Positions 21,803 to 30,173 are shown, numbered from the stretch's first letter. The stretch: 64,000 nt of DNA from Holophagales bacterium UBA2201 (GCA_002327305.1 DCUZ01000073.1:1-64000), one strand, 5' to 3'. Notes: generated by a model from the letters alone, not told the origin. Translations and numbers: made by a program.

Positions 21803-23428
21803 ATGACCGACCATCCCGACCTTTTCACCCTGTTCCCCGCCGCGGAGGAGATCCCCGCGGCCCACCGCCTGACCCTACCCCTCGACCAGCGGCGGTGGCT
21901 GGTGGACGGGGAGTTGCGGACCTGGGACGGCCCCGTCCAGTCCGTGGTCTCCCCCATCCGCCTGCGCGGGGGCGGCGCCTTGAGTCCGTGCGTCCTCGGA
22001 AGTGTGCCGTCCCTTTCGGAAACAGAGGCCCTGGGGGCTCTCGATGCCGCGGTCCGCGCCTGGGACTGCGGGCGGGGCGCGTGGCCCACCATGCCGGTGG
22101 AGGGGCGCATCCGGTGCGTGGAGGAGTTCGTCTTCCGGATGGGGGAGCGCCGGACCGAAGTGATCAACCTCCTGATGTGGGAGATCGGGAAAACGCTCAA
22201 AGATTCCGAGAAGGAATTCGACCGGACCGTCGAGTACGTGCGCGACACGATCGAGGCGCTTAAGGAGCTGGACCGCGCCTCCTCCCGGTTCACCATAGAG
22301 CAGGGGATCCTGGGGCAGATCCGCCGCGCCCCCCTGGGGGTGACCCTCTGCATGGGCCCCTTCAACTACCCGCTCAACGAAACCTTCACCACCCTCATCC
22401 CCGCCCTCATCATGGGCAACCCGGTGGTCTTCAAGCCCCCCAAGCACGGCGTGCTCCTGTTCGGCCCGCTCCTGGAGGCGTTCCGGTCGGCCTTCCCGAA
22501 GGGGGTGGTCAACACCGTCTACGGCGAGGGGCGCATCGTCATCCCGCCGTTGATGAGCTCGGGCCGGTTGGACGCCTTCGCCTTCATCGGGACGAGCCGG
22601 GTGGCGAACCAATTGAAACAACAGCACCCCAAACCCCACCACCTCCGTTCGGTCCTCGGGCTCGACGCCAAGAACCCCGCCATCGTCCTCCCCGACGCCG
22701 ACCTGGACCTGGCGGCGGCCGAGTGCGTCCTGGGAGCGCTCTCGTTCAACGGCCAGCGGTGCACGGCGCTGAAGATCCTCTTCGTCCATTCTTCGGTGGC
22801 GGAGAAATTCCTCGAGAAGCTCGCCGCCGGGGTGGACGCCCTGAGGCCGGGGATGCCGTGGACGCCGGGGGCGGCGATCACCCCCCTGCCGGAAGAAGGC
22901 AAGACGGAGAAGCTGGCCGCTTTCGTGGACGAGGCGCGGGGGTTCGGCGCCCGCGTCGTGAACCCCGGCGGGGCGCGGGCGTGCGAGTCGCTCTTCACTC
23001 CGGCGGTCGTCTATCCGGTGGACCGGAGGGCACGCCTCTGGAACGAGGAGCAGTTCGGGCCCATCGTCCCCGTGGTCCCCTTCGGCGATGTCGCCGAGCC
23101 GTTGGAGTATGTCGTGGAGTCCGACTTCGGCCAGCAGGTGAGTTTGTTCGGCAATGATCCGAAGGCGCTGGCGCGCCTCATCGACCCCCTCGTCAACCAG
23201 GTGTGCCGCGTTAACCTCAACAGCCAGTGCCAGCGCGGCCCCGACACCTTTCCCTTCACCGGGCGCAAGGACTCGGCCGAGGGGACGCTCTCGGTGACCG
23301 ACGCGCTCAGGGTCTTCACCATCCGCACGCTGGTGGCGGCCAAGGCGACGGGGCCGAACAAGGCGATCCTGAAGGAGATCCTGGAGAAGAGCCACTCGCG
23401 GTTCCTGTCGACGGATTTCATTTTTTAG
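21803..23428 (+). CDS. GapN-like aldehyde dehydrogenase (NADP-dependent glyceraldehyde-3-phosphate dehydrogenase family)
   Basis: A 541-aa ALDH-superfamily enzyme. The phosphate/cofactor region is CMGPFNYPLNETFTTLIPAL, the catalytic Cys lies in LSFNGQRCTALKI (about residue 319), and the C-terminus has RGPDTFPFTGRKDSAEGTLS, which resembles non-phosphorylating GAPDH (GapN) proteins. These oxidise glyceraldehyde 3-phosphate straight to 3-phosphoglycerate, making NADPH. Oddly, the usual ELGG motif with the general-base Glu is GLDAKN here, so Glu is replaced by Gly. Start: ATG with AAAGGAG 8 nt upstream, preceded by a short candidate upstream ORF. Confidence 0.85.
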   Translation: MTDHPDLFTLFPAAEEIPAAHRLTLPLDQRRWLVDGELRTWDGPVQSVVSPIRLRGGGALSPCVLGSVPSLSETEALGALDAAVRAWDCGRGAWPTMPVEGRIRCVEEFVFRMGERRTEVINLLMWEIGKTLKDSEKEFDRTVEYVRDTIEALKELDRASSRFTIEQGILGQIRRAPLGVTLCMGPFNYPLNETFTTLIPALIMGNPVVFKPPKHGVLLFGPLLEAFRSAFPKGVVNTVYGEGRIVIPPLMSSGRLDAFAFIGTSRVANQLKQQHPKPHHLRSVLGLDAKNPAIVLPDADLDLAAAECVLGALSFNGQRCTALKILFVHSSVAEKFLEKLAAGVDALRPGMPWTPGAAITPLPEEGKTEKLAAFVDEARGFGARVVNPGGARACESLFTPAVVYPVDRRARLWNEEQFGPIVPVVPFGDVAEPLEYVVESDFGQQVSLFGNDPKALARLIDPLVNQVCRVNLNSQCQRGPDTFPFTGRKDSAEGTLSVTDALRVFTIRTLVAAKATGPNKAILKEILEKSHSRFLSTDFIF

Positions 23429-23440
23429 CGTTATCTTGTA

Positions 23441-23462
23441 GGGGCACAGCATGCTGTGCCCC
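23441..23462. repeat. 22-bp perfect palindrome (GGGGCACAGCA arms)
   Basis: GGGGCACAGCA joined directly to TGCTGTGCCCC, between the GapN-like and DUF4126 genes, preceded by TTGTA. Similar 'TAGGGGCACnGCATGCnGTGCCCC' palindromes are seen in several phyla (from memory). It may also act as a weak terminator, but no T run follows. Confidence 0.7.
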
Positions 23463-23492
23463 CACGGGGTCATCGTTGCGCTGGAGGTGTTC

Positions 23493-24065
23493 ATGGAAAT
23501 CGTCCTGGAGATCATGCTCGGCATCGCCCTGGCGGCGGCGTGCGGGTTCCGTGTCTTCGTCCCCATGCTGGTGATCAGCATCGCCGCGCTGTCGGGGCAC
23601 CTGCAGTTGTCGGGCGGGTTCGAGTGGCTGGGGACCTGGCCCGCCCTGGTCGTCTTCGCCGTGGCCACGGTGCTGGAGATCGCCGCCTACTACATCCCCT
23701 GGCTGGACCATCTCTTCGATTCCGTCGCCGGCCCCGCGGCGGTGGTGGCGGGGATCGTGGCCGCCTCCTCGGTGATGCATGGGATGGAGCCGTGGCTGAA
23801 GTGGACGCTCGCGGTCATCGCCGGGGGCGGGGCGGCGGGGATCGTCCAAGGGCTGACCACGGTCACCCGGCTGGCCTCCACGGCGACGACCGGTGGGCTG
23901 GGCAATCCCGTGGTGGCGACCGGGGAGGCGGCGGGGGCGGTCGGGCTCTCGGTTCTGGCGGTCGCGCTCCCGGTGGCGGCGTTCTGCGCGGTGATGATCG
24001 TCCTGTTCCTTACGGTCCGCTGGGGGGTGCGCCGGCTGAGGCGCGAGAAGGCGGCGTCCCCTTAA
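23493..24065 (+). CDS. DUF4126 membrane protein
   Basis: A 190-aa polytopic protein of the DUF4126 type: MEIVLEIMLGIALAAACGFR, VFVPMLVISIAALSGHLQL, then TVLEIAAYYIPWLDHLFDSV and a C-terminal helix pair. About 4-5 helices. Function unknown. An earlier ATG at 23451 lies inside a palindrome; the ATG at 23493 is preferred because GGAGG lies 6 nt before it and it matches the normal family N-terminus. Confidence 0.87.
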   Translation: MEIVLEIMLGIALAAACGFRVFVPMLVISIAALSGHLQLSGGFEWLGTWPALVVFAVATVLEIAAYYIPWLDHLFDSVAGPAAVVAGIVAASSVMHGMEPWLKWTLAVIAGGGAAGIVQGLTTVTRLASTATTGGLGNPVVATGEAAGAVGLSVLAVALPVAAFCAVMIVLFLTVRWGVRRLRREKAASP

Positions 24066-24203
24066 GACGCGCAAACGGGCAAGGGTCGAGTCGCGAATGG
24101 GCGCCCCCTCGCCCGGGGGCGGTCGTCCATGTCGGGATGGGCGGGGGAGCGTTCCGGCCTTCCGGCTTTCTGGCTTTCCGGCGGTTTGATGTACAATGCC
24201 GCG

Positions 24204-24230
24204 ATGATTGAAATTCCGGGGGCCGGATGA
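24204..24230 (+). CDS. Candidate leaderless upstream ORF coupled to GGDEF gene (8 aa)
   Basis: TACAAT at 24192-24197 is followed by exactly 6 nt and an ATG. The ORF reads MIEIPGAG and its TGA (24228-24230) overlaps the ATG of the diguanylate cyclase gene in ATGA fashion. Ribosomes finishing this peptide could restart on the cyclase, so it would set its translation rate. The positional evidence is good; there is no proof of translation. Confidence 0.45.
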   Translation: MIEIPGAG

Positions 24231-25420
24231 GGTCCCTGCTCCGTTTCGCCTTCCCCGGCGGTTTCGTCCTGGCCGCGGCGGCTCTCTTCTGGAGGCCGGT
24301 GGCCGCTTCCGATTGGATGGCCTCCGTGGGGCCCCTCTTCGCCACCCTCCTGTGGGGCCTCGGCGTCCTCCTGGCGCTTCTGTTCAAGCAGGTGCGGGCA
24401 GCCGTCATCCAGGGGGGGCTCATCCTCCTTTGGGCCGCCATCGGCGCGGTGGGGTTGGGGGACGACGCCCTCCTCTACCGCTTCCTCCTGGTCCACCTCC
24501 CCCTTGCCGCCCTTCTCGTCCTGGTCCTTCCCCAGCAGGGTCTCCTGCGCGCGGACAAGGGGCTCGCGGTCCTCGTATTCGTCCTTCATCCGGCCGCGGT
24601 GACGCTCCTCCTCACCTCCCGTCCCGAATGGGCGGCCGCCGTGGTGGACTGGCCCCCCCTGCTGTGGACGGCGCGCCTCCTCGCCGGGGCCCTCCTCTGG
24701 CTCCCCGCCCTGGCCCTCGCCCTTTGGCGGTGGCGCCGCAGGGGGGATGTCATGGATGCGGGGCTGTTCTGGGCTTTTCCCGCGGTATGGCTGGGCCTGC
24801 TGTGGATGCCCCGGCTGGACGCCGCGCGGATGGCGTGGCTGGCCGGCGGCGTCATCCTCATCCTCGCGGTACTGGAAAAGGCCTACCGGTTCGCCTACCG
24901 GGACGAACTGACGGGGATCCCCTCGCGCCGGGCGATGGCGGAGCAGGTGGAGTCGCTCGGCGGGCAGTTCGCCGTGGCCATGGTGGACATCGACCATTTC
25001 AAGGCGATCAACGATACCTACGGTCACGCGGTGGGGGACCAGGTCCTGCGCAAGGTGGCCTCCCGGGTGGAGGCCGTGGGCGGGGGCGGGAAGGCGTTCC
25101 GGTACGGGGGGGAGGAGTTCGCCGTCCTCTTCCCGGGCAAGACCCGGCGGGAGGCCATTCCCCACCTGCAGGCGATGCGCCAGGCCGTGGAGAAGGACCT
25201 CTTCGTCCTCCGCCACTGGACCCGCCCGTCGAAACAGCCCAAACGGCCCATGAAGACCTCGGGGCGAAAGGCCTCCTCGCAGAACATCAAGGTCACGGTC
25301 AGCGTCGGGGTGGCCGAATCGGGCGGGGAACTGGCCGCACCCCACGAGGTGGTCAAGGCGGCGGATAAGGCCCTCTACCGGGCCAAGGACGCGGGGCGCA
25401 ACTGCCTGGTGACGGGGTGA
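24227..25420 (+). CDS. Membrane-bound diguanylate cyclase (GGDEF)
   Basis: A 397-aa protein with 7-8 N-terminal transmembrane helices (residues ~1-215) acting as a membrane sensor of MASE type, though no named family is clear. A C-terminal GGDEF domain follows: FAYRDELTGIPSRRAMAEQV, VAMVDIDHFKAINDTYGHAV, and the active site RYGGEEFAVLFPG (about residue 292). A c-di-GMP synthase is expected. An insert of ~25 residues (RPSKQPKRPMKTSGRKASSQ) lies after the GGEEF helix. The start overlaps a short upstream ORF; the next gene overlaps the stop. Confidence 0.92.
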   Translation: MRSLLRFAFPGGFVLAAAALFWRPVAASDWMASVGPLFATLLWGLGVLLALLFKQVRAAVIQGGLILLWAAIGAVGLGDDALLYRFLLVHLPLAALLVLVLPQQGLLRADKGLAVLVFVLHPAAVTLLLTSRPEWAAAVVDWPPLLWTARLLAGALLWLPALALALWRWRRRGDVMDAGLFWAFPAVWLGLLWMPRLDAARMAWLAGGVILILAVLEKAYRFAYRDELTGIPSRRAMAEQVESLGGQFAVAMVDIDHFKAINDTYGHAVGDQVLRKVASRVEAVGGGGKAFRYGGEEFAVLFPGKTRREAIPHLQAMRQAVEKDLFVLRHWTRPSKQPKRPMKTSGRKASSQNIKVTVSVGVAESGGELAAPHEVVKAADKALYRAKDAGRNCLVTG

Positions 25421-25953
25421 GCCGGCCGGCGGCCCCCTCGCTCCTTGGCGTGATCGGGTGGAGCATGCTGGCCGGGGCCCTCGCCCTCCTCCTGTCGGGT
25501 TGGCTGGGTTTCAAACTCGTCGCGCTGGCGCGGACGCCCGGCGCCCTAATGGTTCCTCACGGTCCCGGAGAGGGGATTGATCTCAAGGGGCTGATCCGGC
25601 CGGTCGAGGGGGCCCTGCTCGTCCTCTCCTGGGTGCAGGTCCTCCTCGCGCTCCCATCGGCCGTGATAAGCGTGGAGTTCCTCAAGCGCAAGCGCTGGGC
25701 CCGGGCGGGGATGGAGGGGCTGACCTGGGCCGTCATCCTCTTCACGGCCGCCCTCCCCCTGTTGGTGGTCCCGTTCTGGAACGGCCTGCTCCGGGAGGCC
25801 CTGTTGCTGGGCCCGGGCTCCCCCCTGCCCGGGCCCCTGCGGATGGTCACCCTCTCGGCGGCGGTCCTCCTGGTCGTCCTCCTGGAGATTCCCCTGTTCA
25901 TGATGCTCCGGTCCCTTCGGTCTTCCGGTTTGCGCAGGGCCTGCGTGCTATAA
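25417..25953 (+). CDS. Four-helix membrane protein of unknown function
   Basis: A 178-aa protein with four transmembrane segments at about residues 12-32, 65-85, 100-122 and 145-167. No family recognised. It starts at GTG within the stop of the diguanylate cyclase gene (GTGA overlap), so it is probably co-expressed and may work with it. The C-terminus (LRSLRSSGLRRACVL) is basic and likely cytoplasmic. Confidence 0.7.
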   Translation: MSRPAAPSLLGVIGWSMLAGALALLLSGWLGFKLVALARTPGALMVPHGPGEGIDLKGLIRPVEGALLVLSWVQVLLALPSAVISVEFLKRKRWARAGMEGLTWAVILFTAALPLLVVPFWNGLLREALLLGPGSPLPGPLRMVTLSAAVLLVVLLEIPLFMMLRSLRSSGLRRACVL

Positions 25954-26013
25954 TTTGCAAAATCCCCCAAATGGGGGATGAGGCGCGACGAATAATGATG
26001 TACCCTTGGGGTC

Positions 26014-26751
26014 ATGACGCACGCGCCGGGAGGCCGATTGCCCGTGGGCGAACGCCGGAACCACAAGCGCTATCCCGTGGAGGAGAAACAGGTCCTCTGC
26101 AAGATGCTTTATGCCTCCGAGGCCCGCCTGGGCAACATCAGCGTGGGCGGGGCCCTCATCCATCTCAACAAACGCCTGCGGATCGGCCAGGAGTATGTCG
26201 TGGCCCTCGGGACGGGGGACGCCGCCGTCACCCTCAAGGCCGCCGTGGTGCGCGAGCGCCTCGCGGGTTTCGACAAGAACGAGAAGGGGGAGTCGGTCCC
26301 CCGGTACGAGGTGGGGCTCCAGTTCGAGAACGTCCTCACGGGCGAGGGGGCGAGGCTGGTGGAATTCATCCAGGACAGCCCCGGCGTCCGCAAACTGAAC
26401 GTCCGACTGCGCGGGACCCGCGTGGAATTGGGGCGGCCCGAGACCTCCGCCGTGGTGGGGCTCCACGATTTCTTCCAGGTGAAAAAAATCGGGGTGGGGG
26501 GGATGCTCATCGAGACCCCCGCGCGGCTGGAGGCCGACGCCCGGTTCCACATGGAGATGCGTTTGTCGGACGAGGACGGGGAGGTGAGTTTCCTCGGGCG
26601 GGTGACCGGTTCCAAGCCGGTGGCGGGGAGCAAACCGCCGGTGTACGACACCGGGATCCAGATCCTCCACATCGCGGCGCGCGACCGGAAGGTCCTGGAG
26701 GGCTTCGTCAATTCCCTCAAGGACAACGGCCGGAACGGGCCCCGGACTTGA
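26014..26751 (+). CDS. Tandem PilZ-like domain protein
   Basis: A 245-aa soluble protein. The first half is a PilZ-type barrel with the c-di-GMP contact residues in ERRNHKRYPVEE (RxxxR) and LGNISVGGALIHL (NxSxxG). The second half repeats the pattern more loosely (VKKIGVGGMLIETPARLE...). It probably binds c-di-GMP made by neighbouring enzymes and acts on an unknown partner. No ribosome site; TACCCT lies 7 nt before the ATG, so a leaderless start is likely. Confidence 0.85.
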   Translation: MTHAPGGRLPVGERRNHKRYPVEEKQVLCKMLYASEARLGNISVGGALIHLNKRLRIGQEYVVALGTGDAAVTLKAAVVRERLAGFDKNEKGESVPRYEVGLQFENVLTGEGARLVEFIQDSPGVRKLNVRLRGTRVELGRPETSAVVGLHDFFQVKKIGVGGMLIETPARLEADARFHMEMRLSDEDGEVSFLGRVTGSKPVAGSKPPVYDTGIQILHIAARDRKVLEGFVNSLKDNGRNGPRT

Positions 26752-26807
26752 CCCGCGGCCCCGCCGGTGCGCTATAATCATCATCCGATCATCCACAAGG
26801 AGGCCCC

Positions 26808-27368
26808 ATGACCCAGGACCGTTGGTTCGTGACCCAGGACGGCGCCCAACTGCCGGGCGACTACGACCGCGAACAGGTGGCCCGGATCCTCGCGGAACGG
26901 GCGCAGTGCGTCTTCCTCGTCTGGAAGGAGGGGATGGGGCAGTGGGCCGATCCCCGCCAGTTGCCGGAATTTGCCCCCGCCCCCCCGGCCGCGGCCCCCG
27001 CGGCCCCTCCACCCGCGCGCCCCTACGCGCCCCGCCCGGCCCCGGCCATGGAGCCGGCCGGCTTTTTCAAGGCCCTCTTCGACATCCGGTTCAACGAGTT
27101 CATCACCCCCAAGATCATCGGCATCGTCTATGTGATCGCCATGGTCCTGGTGGCGGTGGGGTTCCTCTTCATGGTCTATTCGGGGGGAAAGAGCATCGTC
27201 CTCTCCATCAAGTACGAGATGGCGCGGATGGCCGTGGTCGGGTTGTTCGTGCTCATCCTGGCGCCGGTCCTCTCCGTCCTCTATCTCGCCCTGATCCGGA
27301 TGCTCCTGGAATTGACCATGGTCCTTTTTAAGATCAAGGACAACACGACCGCGCTGTTGAAAAAGTAG
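26808..27368 (+). CDS. GYF-like plus DUF4282 membrane protein
   Basis: A 186-aa protein. Residues ~4-55 form a GYF_2-type domain (RWFVTQDGAQLPGDYDREQV...). A proline/alanine linker follows, then a DUF4282 unit with two transmembrane helices (FFKALFDIRFNEFITPKIIG at its start). Function unknown. A TATAAT at 26773-26778 and a good ribosome site (AAGGAGG) precede the ATG, so unlike many neighbours it has a leader. Convergent with the FHA-RDD gene. Confidence 0.85.
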   Translation: MTQDRWFVTQDGAQLPGDYDREQVARILAERAQCVFLVWKEGMGQWADPRQLPEFAPAPPAAAPAAPPPARPYAPRPAPAMEPAGFFKALFDIRFNEFITPKIIGIVYVIAMVLVAVGFLFMVYSGGKSIVLSIKYEMARMAVVGLFVLILAPVLSVLYLALIRMLLELTMVLFKIKDNTTALLKK

Positions 27369-27388
27369 CGGAGGGCGGTCAGCGGTCG

Positions 27389-28387
27389 CTACCGCGTCTT
27401 CACCACCGTCGTCCCGGCGATCATGTCGTGAAGGCCGCGCTTGCGGTCGGTGAAGGCGATCATGATGAAGCCGATGTAGAGGGTGAACCCGTCCACGATG
27501 TAGCCCAGGAAGCGCATGAAGGCCGTCCCCCATCCCATTGGCTCCATCCCGTCCTCCCGGACGATGCGCAAGCCGAGGATCTTCTTGCCCGGCGTCCCGC
27601 CCTTGACGGCCCAGAAGTAGAGGATGTAGAAAAGGCCCAGAAGCGAGACCAGACCGTAGATCGCCACGGTGGCGGCGATGAAGGGGCCGGGCTGTTGGCG
27701 CAGTTTGGCCAGGATCACCATGCCGGGGACCATGACGATGCCCACTGCGACCCCCAGGATCAGCGAGTCGAGAACATAGGCCAGGAGCCGGATCCAGAAC
27801 CCGGCGTATTCCCGCGGGCCGGCCGCGGGGAGGGGCGGGCGCGGATAGGCGGGACGGATCTGGGGCGGAAGGGGAGGGGTCGGGTGGCTGGCGTAAGGCG
27901 GGGGGGGAGGGGCCGCCATCGTCTGGAGCGGCGGGGCGGCGGGTCTGGGCGGGGGTGGAGAGGGTGGGGGGGCGTATGCCGGAGGCGGGGGAGGCGGGGG
28001 AGCGGCCACGGCGGCCGGCTGCGGCGGGGGGGAGGGCGGGAGGTAGGATTTCAGGGCCTCCACCCCCATCATCACCGTCCTGGCCTGGTCGGGGGGGAGG
28101 ACGAAGCGCAGGGTACAGCCGCCCAGGCGGATCTCGTCGCCGTCCTGCAGGAGGACCTCGGTCACGCGCCGGCCGTTGACCCAGGTGCCGTTGGAACTCC
28201 CCAGGTCCCTCAGCATCATCCCTTGCGGGGTGGGGACGAGGCGGGCGTGGTTGCGGGAGACGGCTTTGTCGTCGAGGGGGATGGCGCACCCCTTGTCCCG
28301 GCCCAGGCCGACCTCCCTCTCCCCCACCTCGACGGTCCAGGTTTTGGGTCCTCCTTCGAGGGACTGAGTGATCTGCAAGACCGGCAT
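27389..28387 (-). CDS. FHA domain fused to RDD membrane domain
   Basis: A 332-aa protein. Residues ~1-100 are an FHA phosphothreonine-binding domain (VGLGRDKGCAIPLDDKAVSR, GSSNGTWVNGRRV). Residues ~118-185 form a very proline-rich linker. Residues ~190-330 are an RDD domain with three to four helices (YAGFWIRLLAYVLDSLILGV, KGGTPGKKILGLRI, then TDRKRGLHDMIAGT). RDD proteins are proposed transporters or membrane scaffolds; with the FHA part it may recruit phosphorylated proteins to the membrane. AAGGAGG precedes the ATG. Confidence 0.9.
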   Translation of the reverse strand: MPVLQITQSLEGGPKTWTVEVGEREVGLGRDKGCAIPLDDKAVSRNHARLVPTPQGMMLRDLGSSNGTWVNGRRVTEVLLQDGDEIRLGGCTLRFVLPPDQARTVMMGVEALKSYLPPSPPPQPAAVAAPPPPPPPAYAPPPSPPPPRPAAPPLQTMAAPPPPPYASHPTPPLPPQIRPAYPRPPLPAAGPREYAGFWIRLLAYVLDSLILGVAVGIVMVPGMVILAKLRQQPGPFIAATVAIYGLVSLLGLFYILYFWAVKGGTPGKKILGLRIVREDGMEPMGWGTAFMRFLGYIVDGFTLYIGFIMIAFTDRKRGLHDMIAGTTVVKTR

Positions 28388-28489
28388 CGCGGCCTCCTTC
28401 GGCGGCCGGCCCGGCCGGCCTTAAGTCGTTGTAAGGCAAGGATATCAGATGCGGGGGCCCCGGTCAATCCCCCACCGCTCCAAACCCGA

Positions 28490-28518
28490 TTGACAAGGGG
28501 AGGGAATCGTGATATAGT
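28490..28518 (+). promoter_or_regulatory. Strong sigma-70-type promoter for the cold-shock gene
   Basis: TTGACA (28490-28495), 17 bp, TATAGT (28513-28518). The best promoter match in the window. The expected transcript has a ~115-nt leader before the ATG, as is typical of cold-shock mRNAs, whose leaders act as RNA thermosensors. Confidence 0.8.
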
Positions 28519-28640
28519 ATCGCTGGGTCAACAGAGGTATCCGGGTTGTAGAGACAAACCGCAACGGCGCCTCGTTCGCGGTTATTTTTTTACCCCGAAG
28601 CCATCTGGACCTGAAAAAAAATAAAGGAGATTCACGCAAC

Positions 28641-28841
28641 ATGGCAAATGGTAAAGTGAAGTGGTTCAACGACGCAAAGGGCTACGGTTTCATTACCGGC
28701 GACGACGGCACCGACGTCTTCGTGCACTACAGCTCGATCCAGGGCCAGGGCTTCAGGTCCCTCTCCGAGGGACAGGCCGTCACCTACGACGTGGAGAACG
28801 GCCCCAAGGGGCCTCAGGCCACCAACGTCCGCAAGCTGTAA
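28641..28841 (+). CDS. Cold-shock protein (CspA family)
   Basis: A 66-aa single-strand nucleic acid binding protein and RNA chaperone. The OB fold motifs are both present: [17 protein letters not shown] (RNP1) and [20 protein letters not shown] (RNP2). Length is standard. Start: ATG with AAAGGAGA upstream; a strong promoter, a long leader and a perfect terminator show it is a stand-alone, highly expressed unit. Confidence 0.96.
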   Translation: MANGKVKWFNDAKGYGFITGDDGTDVFVHYSSIQGQGFRSLSEGQAVTYDVENGPKGPQATNVRKL

Positions 28842-28860
28842 CCCCCGACCACGACAGCCC

Positions 28861-28889
28861 AAAACCCCTCCCTTCGGGAGGGGTTTTTT
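28861..28889 (+). terminator. Intrinsic terminator of the cold-shock gene
   Basis: Stem AAAACCCCTCCC / GGGAGGGGTTTT with a TTC loop, followed by a run of six T. It lies 19 bp after the stop codon. Confidence 0.9.
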
Positions 28890-28890
28890 G

Positions 28891-28919
28891 TTGTAATTTT
28901 CCTCCATTTGTGGCAGAAT
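28891..28919 (+). promoter_or_regulatory. Possible promoter for the isocitrate dehydrogenase-like gene
   Basis: TTGTAA (28891-28896), 17 bp, CAGAAT (28914-28919), right after the cold-shock terminator and 37 bp before the ATG, which has AAAGGAGG upstream. Confidence 0.4.
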
Positions 28920-28956
28920 TCACACGCGCCAAACCAACGAAAAGGAGGTTGTCAGA

Positions 28957-30078
28957 ATGGCCAAGTATAAAATCGCCCTGATGCCCGGTGACGGCGTCGG
29001 CAACGACGTCATGGAGGCGGCCCGGATCGTCCTGGACAAGATGGGCCTGGACGCCGTGTACAGCCATGTGGACATCGGCTGGGAGTTCTGGTGCAAGGAG
29101 GGCAACCCCCTGCCCGACCGGTCGATCGAGGCCCTGAAGAAAACGGATGCCTGCCTATTCGGCGCCATCACCTCCAAGCCCAAGGAGGAGGCCGAGCTGG
29201 AGCTGGTTCCCGAGCTGAAAGGGAAGGGACTGGTCTACTTTTCCCCCATCGTCCGCCTGCGGCAGGAGTTCAACCTGCGCACCAATCTCCGCCCCTGCAA
29301 GGCCTTCAAGGGGAACCCCCTCAACTACAAGGAGGGGATCGACATGGTGGTGTTCCGCGAGAACACCGAGGGGCTCTATGTCGGCATGGAGTACCACCCC
29401 GTTCCGCAGAAGGTGTGGGATGTGATGGTCGAGACCCTGCCCAAGCAGACGAAGCGGTTCGCGGAGATGCCCCTCAAGGACGCCGCCATCTCCATGCGCT
29501 ATATGACCCGCCCGGGATGCCGGAACATCGTCACCGACGCCTTCGAGTTCGCCAAGAAACACAACCGCAAGAGCGTGACACTGGTGGAGAAGCCCAATGT
29601 CCTGCGCGAAACCGGGGGCCTGATGACCCGCACGGCCCGCGAGGTGGCCAAAGGGTATCCCAGGATCCCCTTCTATGAGGCCAACATCGACGCCATGTGC
29701 ATGTGGCTCCTCAAGAACCCCTTCGATTACGACGTTCTGGTGTGCGAGAACATGTTCGGCGACATCATCTCCGACCTCTGCGCCCAATTGGTCGGCGGCC
29801 TGGGGTTCGCCGCCAGCGGCAACATCGGGGACCAGTACGCCGTCTTCGAGCCCACCCACGGCTCGGCCCCCAAGTACGCCGGCAAGTACAAGGTCAACCC
29901 CATGGCCATGATGTTGACGGTGAAACTGATGCTGGACTGGCTGGGGGAGTCGGCCGCTGCCGACGCCCTGGAAAACGCCATCGCCGGGGTCATCGCCGAG
30001 GGACAGGTGCGCACCTACGACATGGGCGGGTCCTCCACCACGCTCGATGTCGGGAAGGCGGTGGCGGCGCGGCTGTAA
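28957..30078 (+). CDS. Isocitrate/isopropylmalate dehydrogenase family protein, probably NAD-dependent isocitrate dehydrogenase
   Basis: A 373-aa decarboxylating dehydrogenase. The substrate motif is VRLRQEFNLRTNLRPCKAF and the phosphate-contact loop reads FRENTEGLYVGMEY, which favours the isocitrate (IDH3-like) or homoisocitrate group over isopropylmalate (RELTGG). The metal site is CENMFGDIISDLCAQLVGGL and the cofactor loop is FEPTHGSAPKYAGKYKVNP. It acts in the TCA cycle if isocitrate is the substrate. The start has AAAGGAGG. It ends at a bidirectional terminator. Confidence 0.9.
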   Translation: MAKYKIALMPGDGVGNDVMEAARIVLDKMGLDAVYSHVDIGWEFWCKEGNPLPDRSIEALKKTDACLFGAITSKPKEEAELELVPELKGKGLVYFSPIVRLRQEFNLRTNLRPCKAFKGNPLNYKEGIDMVVFRENTEGLYVGMEYHPVPQKVWDVMVETLPKQTKRFAEMPLKDAAISMRYMTRPGCRNIVTDAFEFAKKHNRKSVTLVEKPNVLRETGGLMTRTAREVAKGYPRIPFYEANIDAMCMWLLKNPFDYDVLVCENMFGDIISDLCAQLVGGLGFAASGNIGDQYAVFEPTHGSAPKYAGKYKVNPMAMMLTVKLMLDWLGESAAADALENAIAGVIAEGQVRTYDMGGSSTTLDVGKAVAARL

Positions 30079-30144
30079 CTGCGGAAGCCGGAAGCTGGGT
30101 GGGGGTGGGAGCGTCCCCTTTTCGCCGCCGGACGGCAGACAAGC

Positions 30145-30173
30145 ATCCGGGGAGGCCTTGGGCCTCCCCGGAT
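30145..30173. terminator. Bidirectional terminator hairpin
   Basis: Perfect 13-bp stem ATCCGGGGAGGCC / GGCCTCCCCGGAT with a TTG loop, followed by TTGTGTT on the plus side. It sits between two convergent genes (ends at 30078 and 30194). Confidence 0.75.

Noticed and set aside
24102..24121. CGCCCCC/GGGGGCG hairpin after the DUF4126 gene as a terminator
   Set aside because: Stem is short and no T run follows on either strand.
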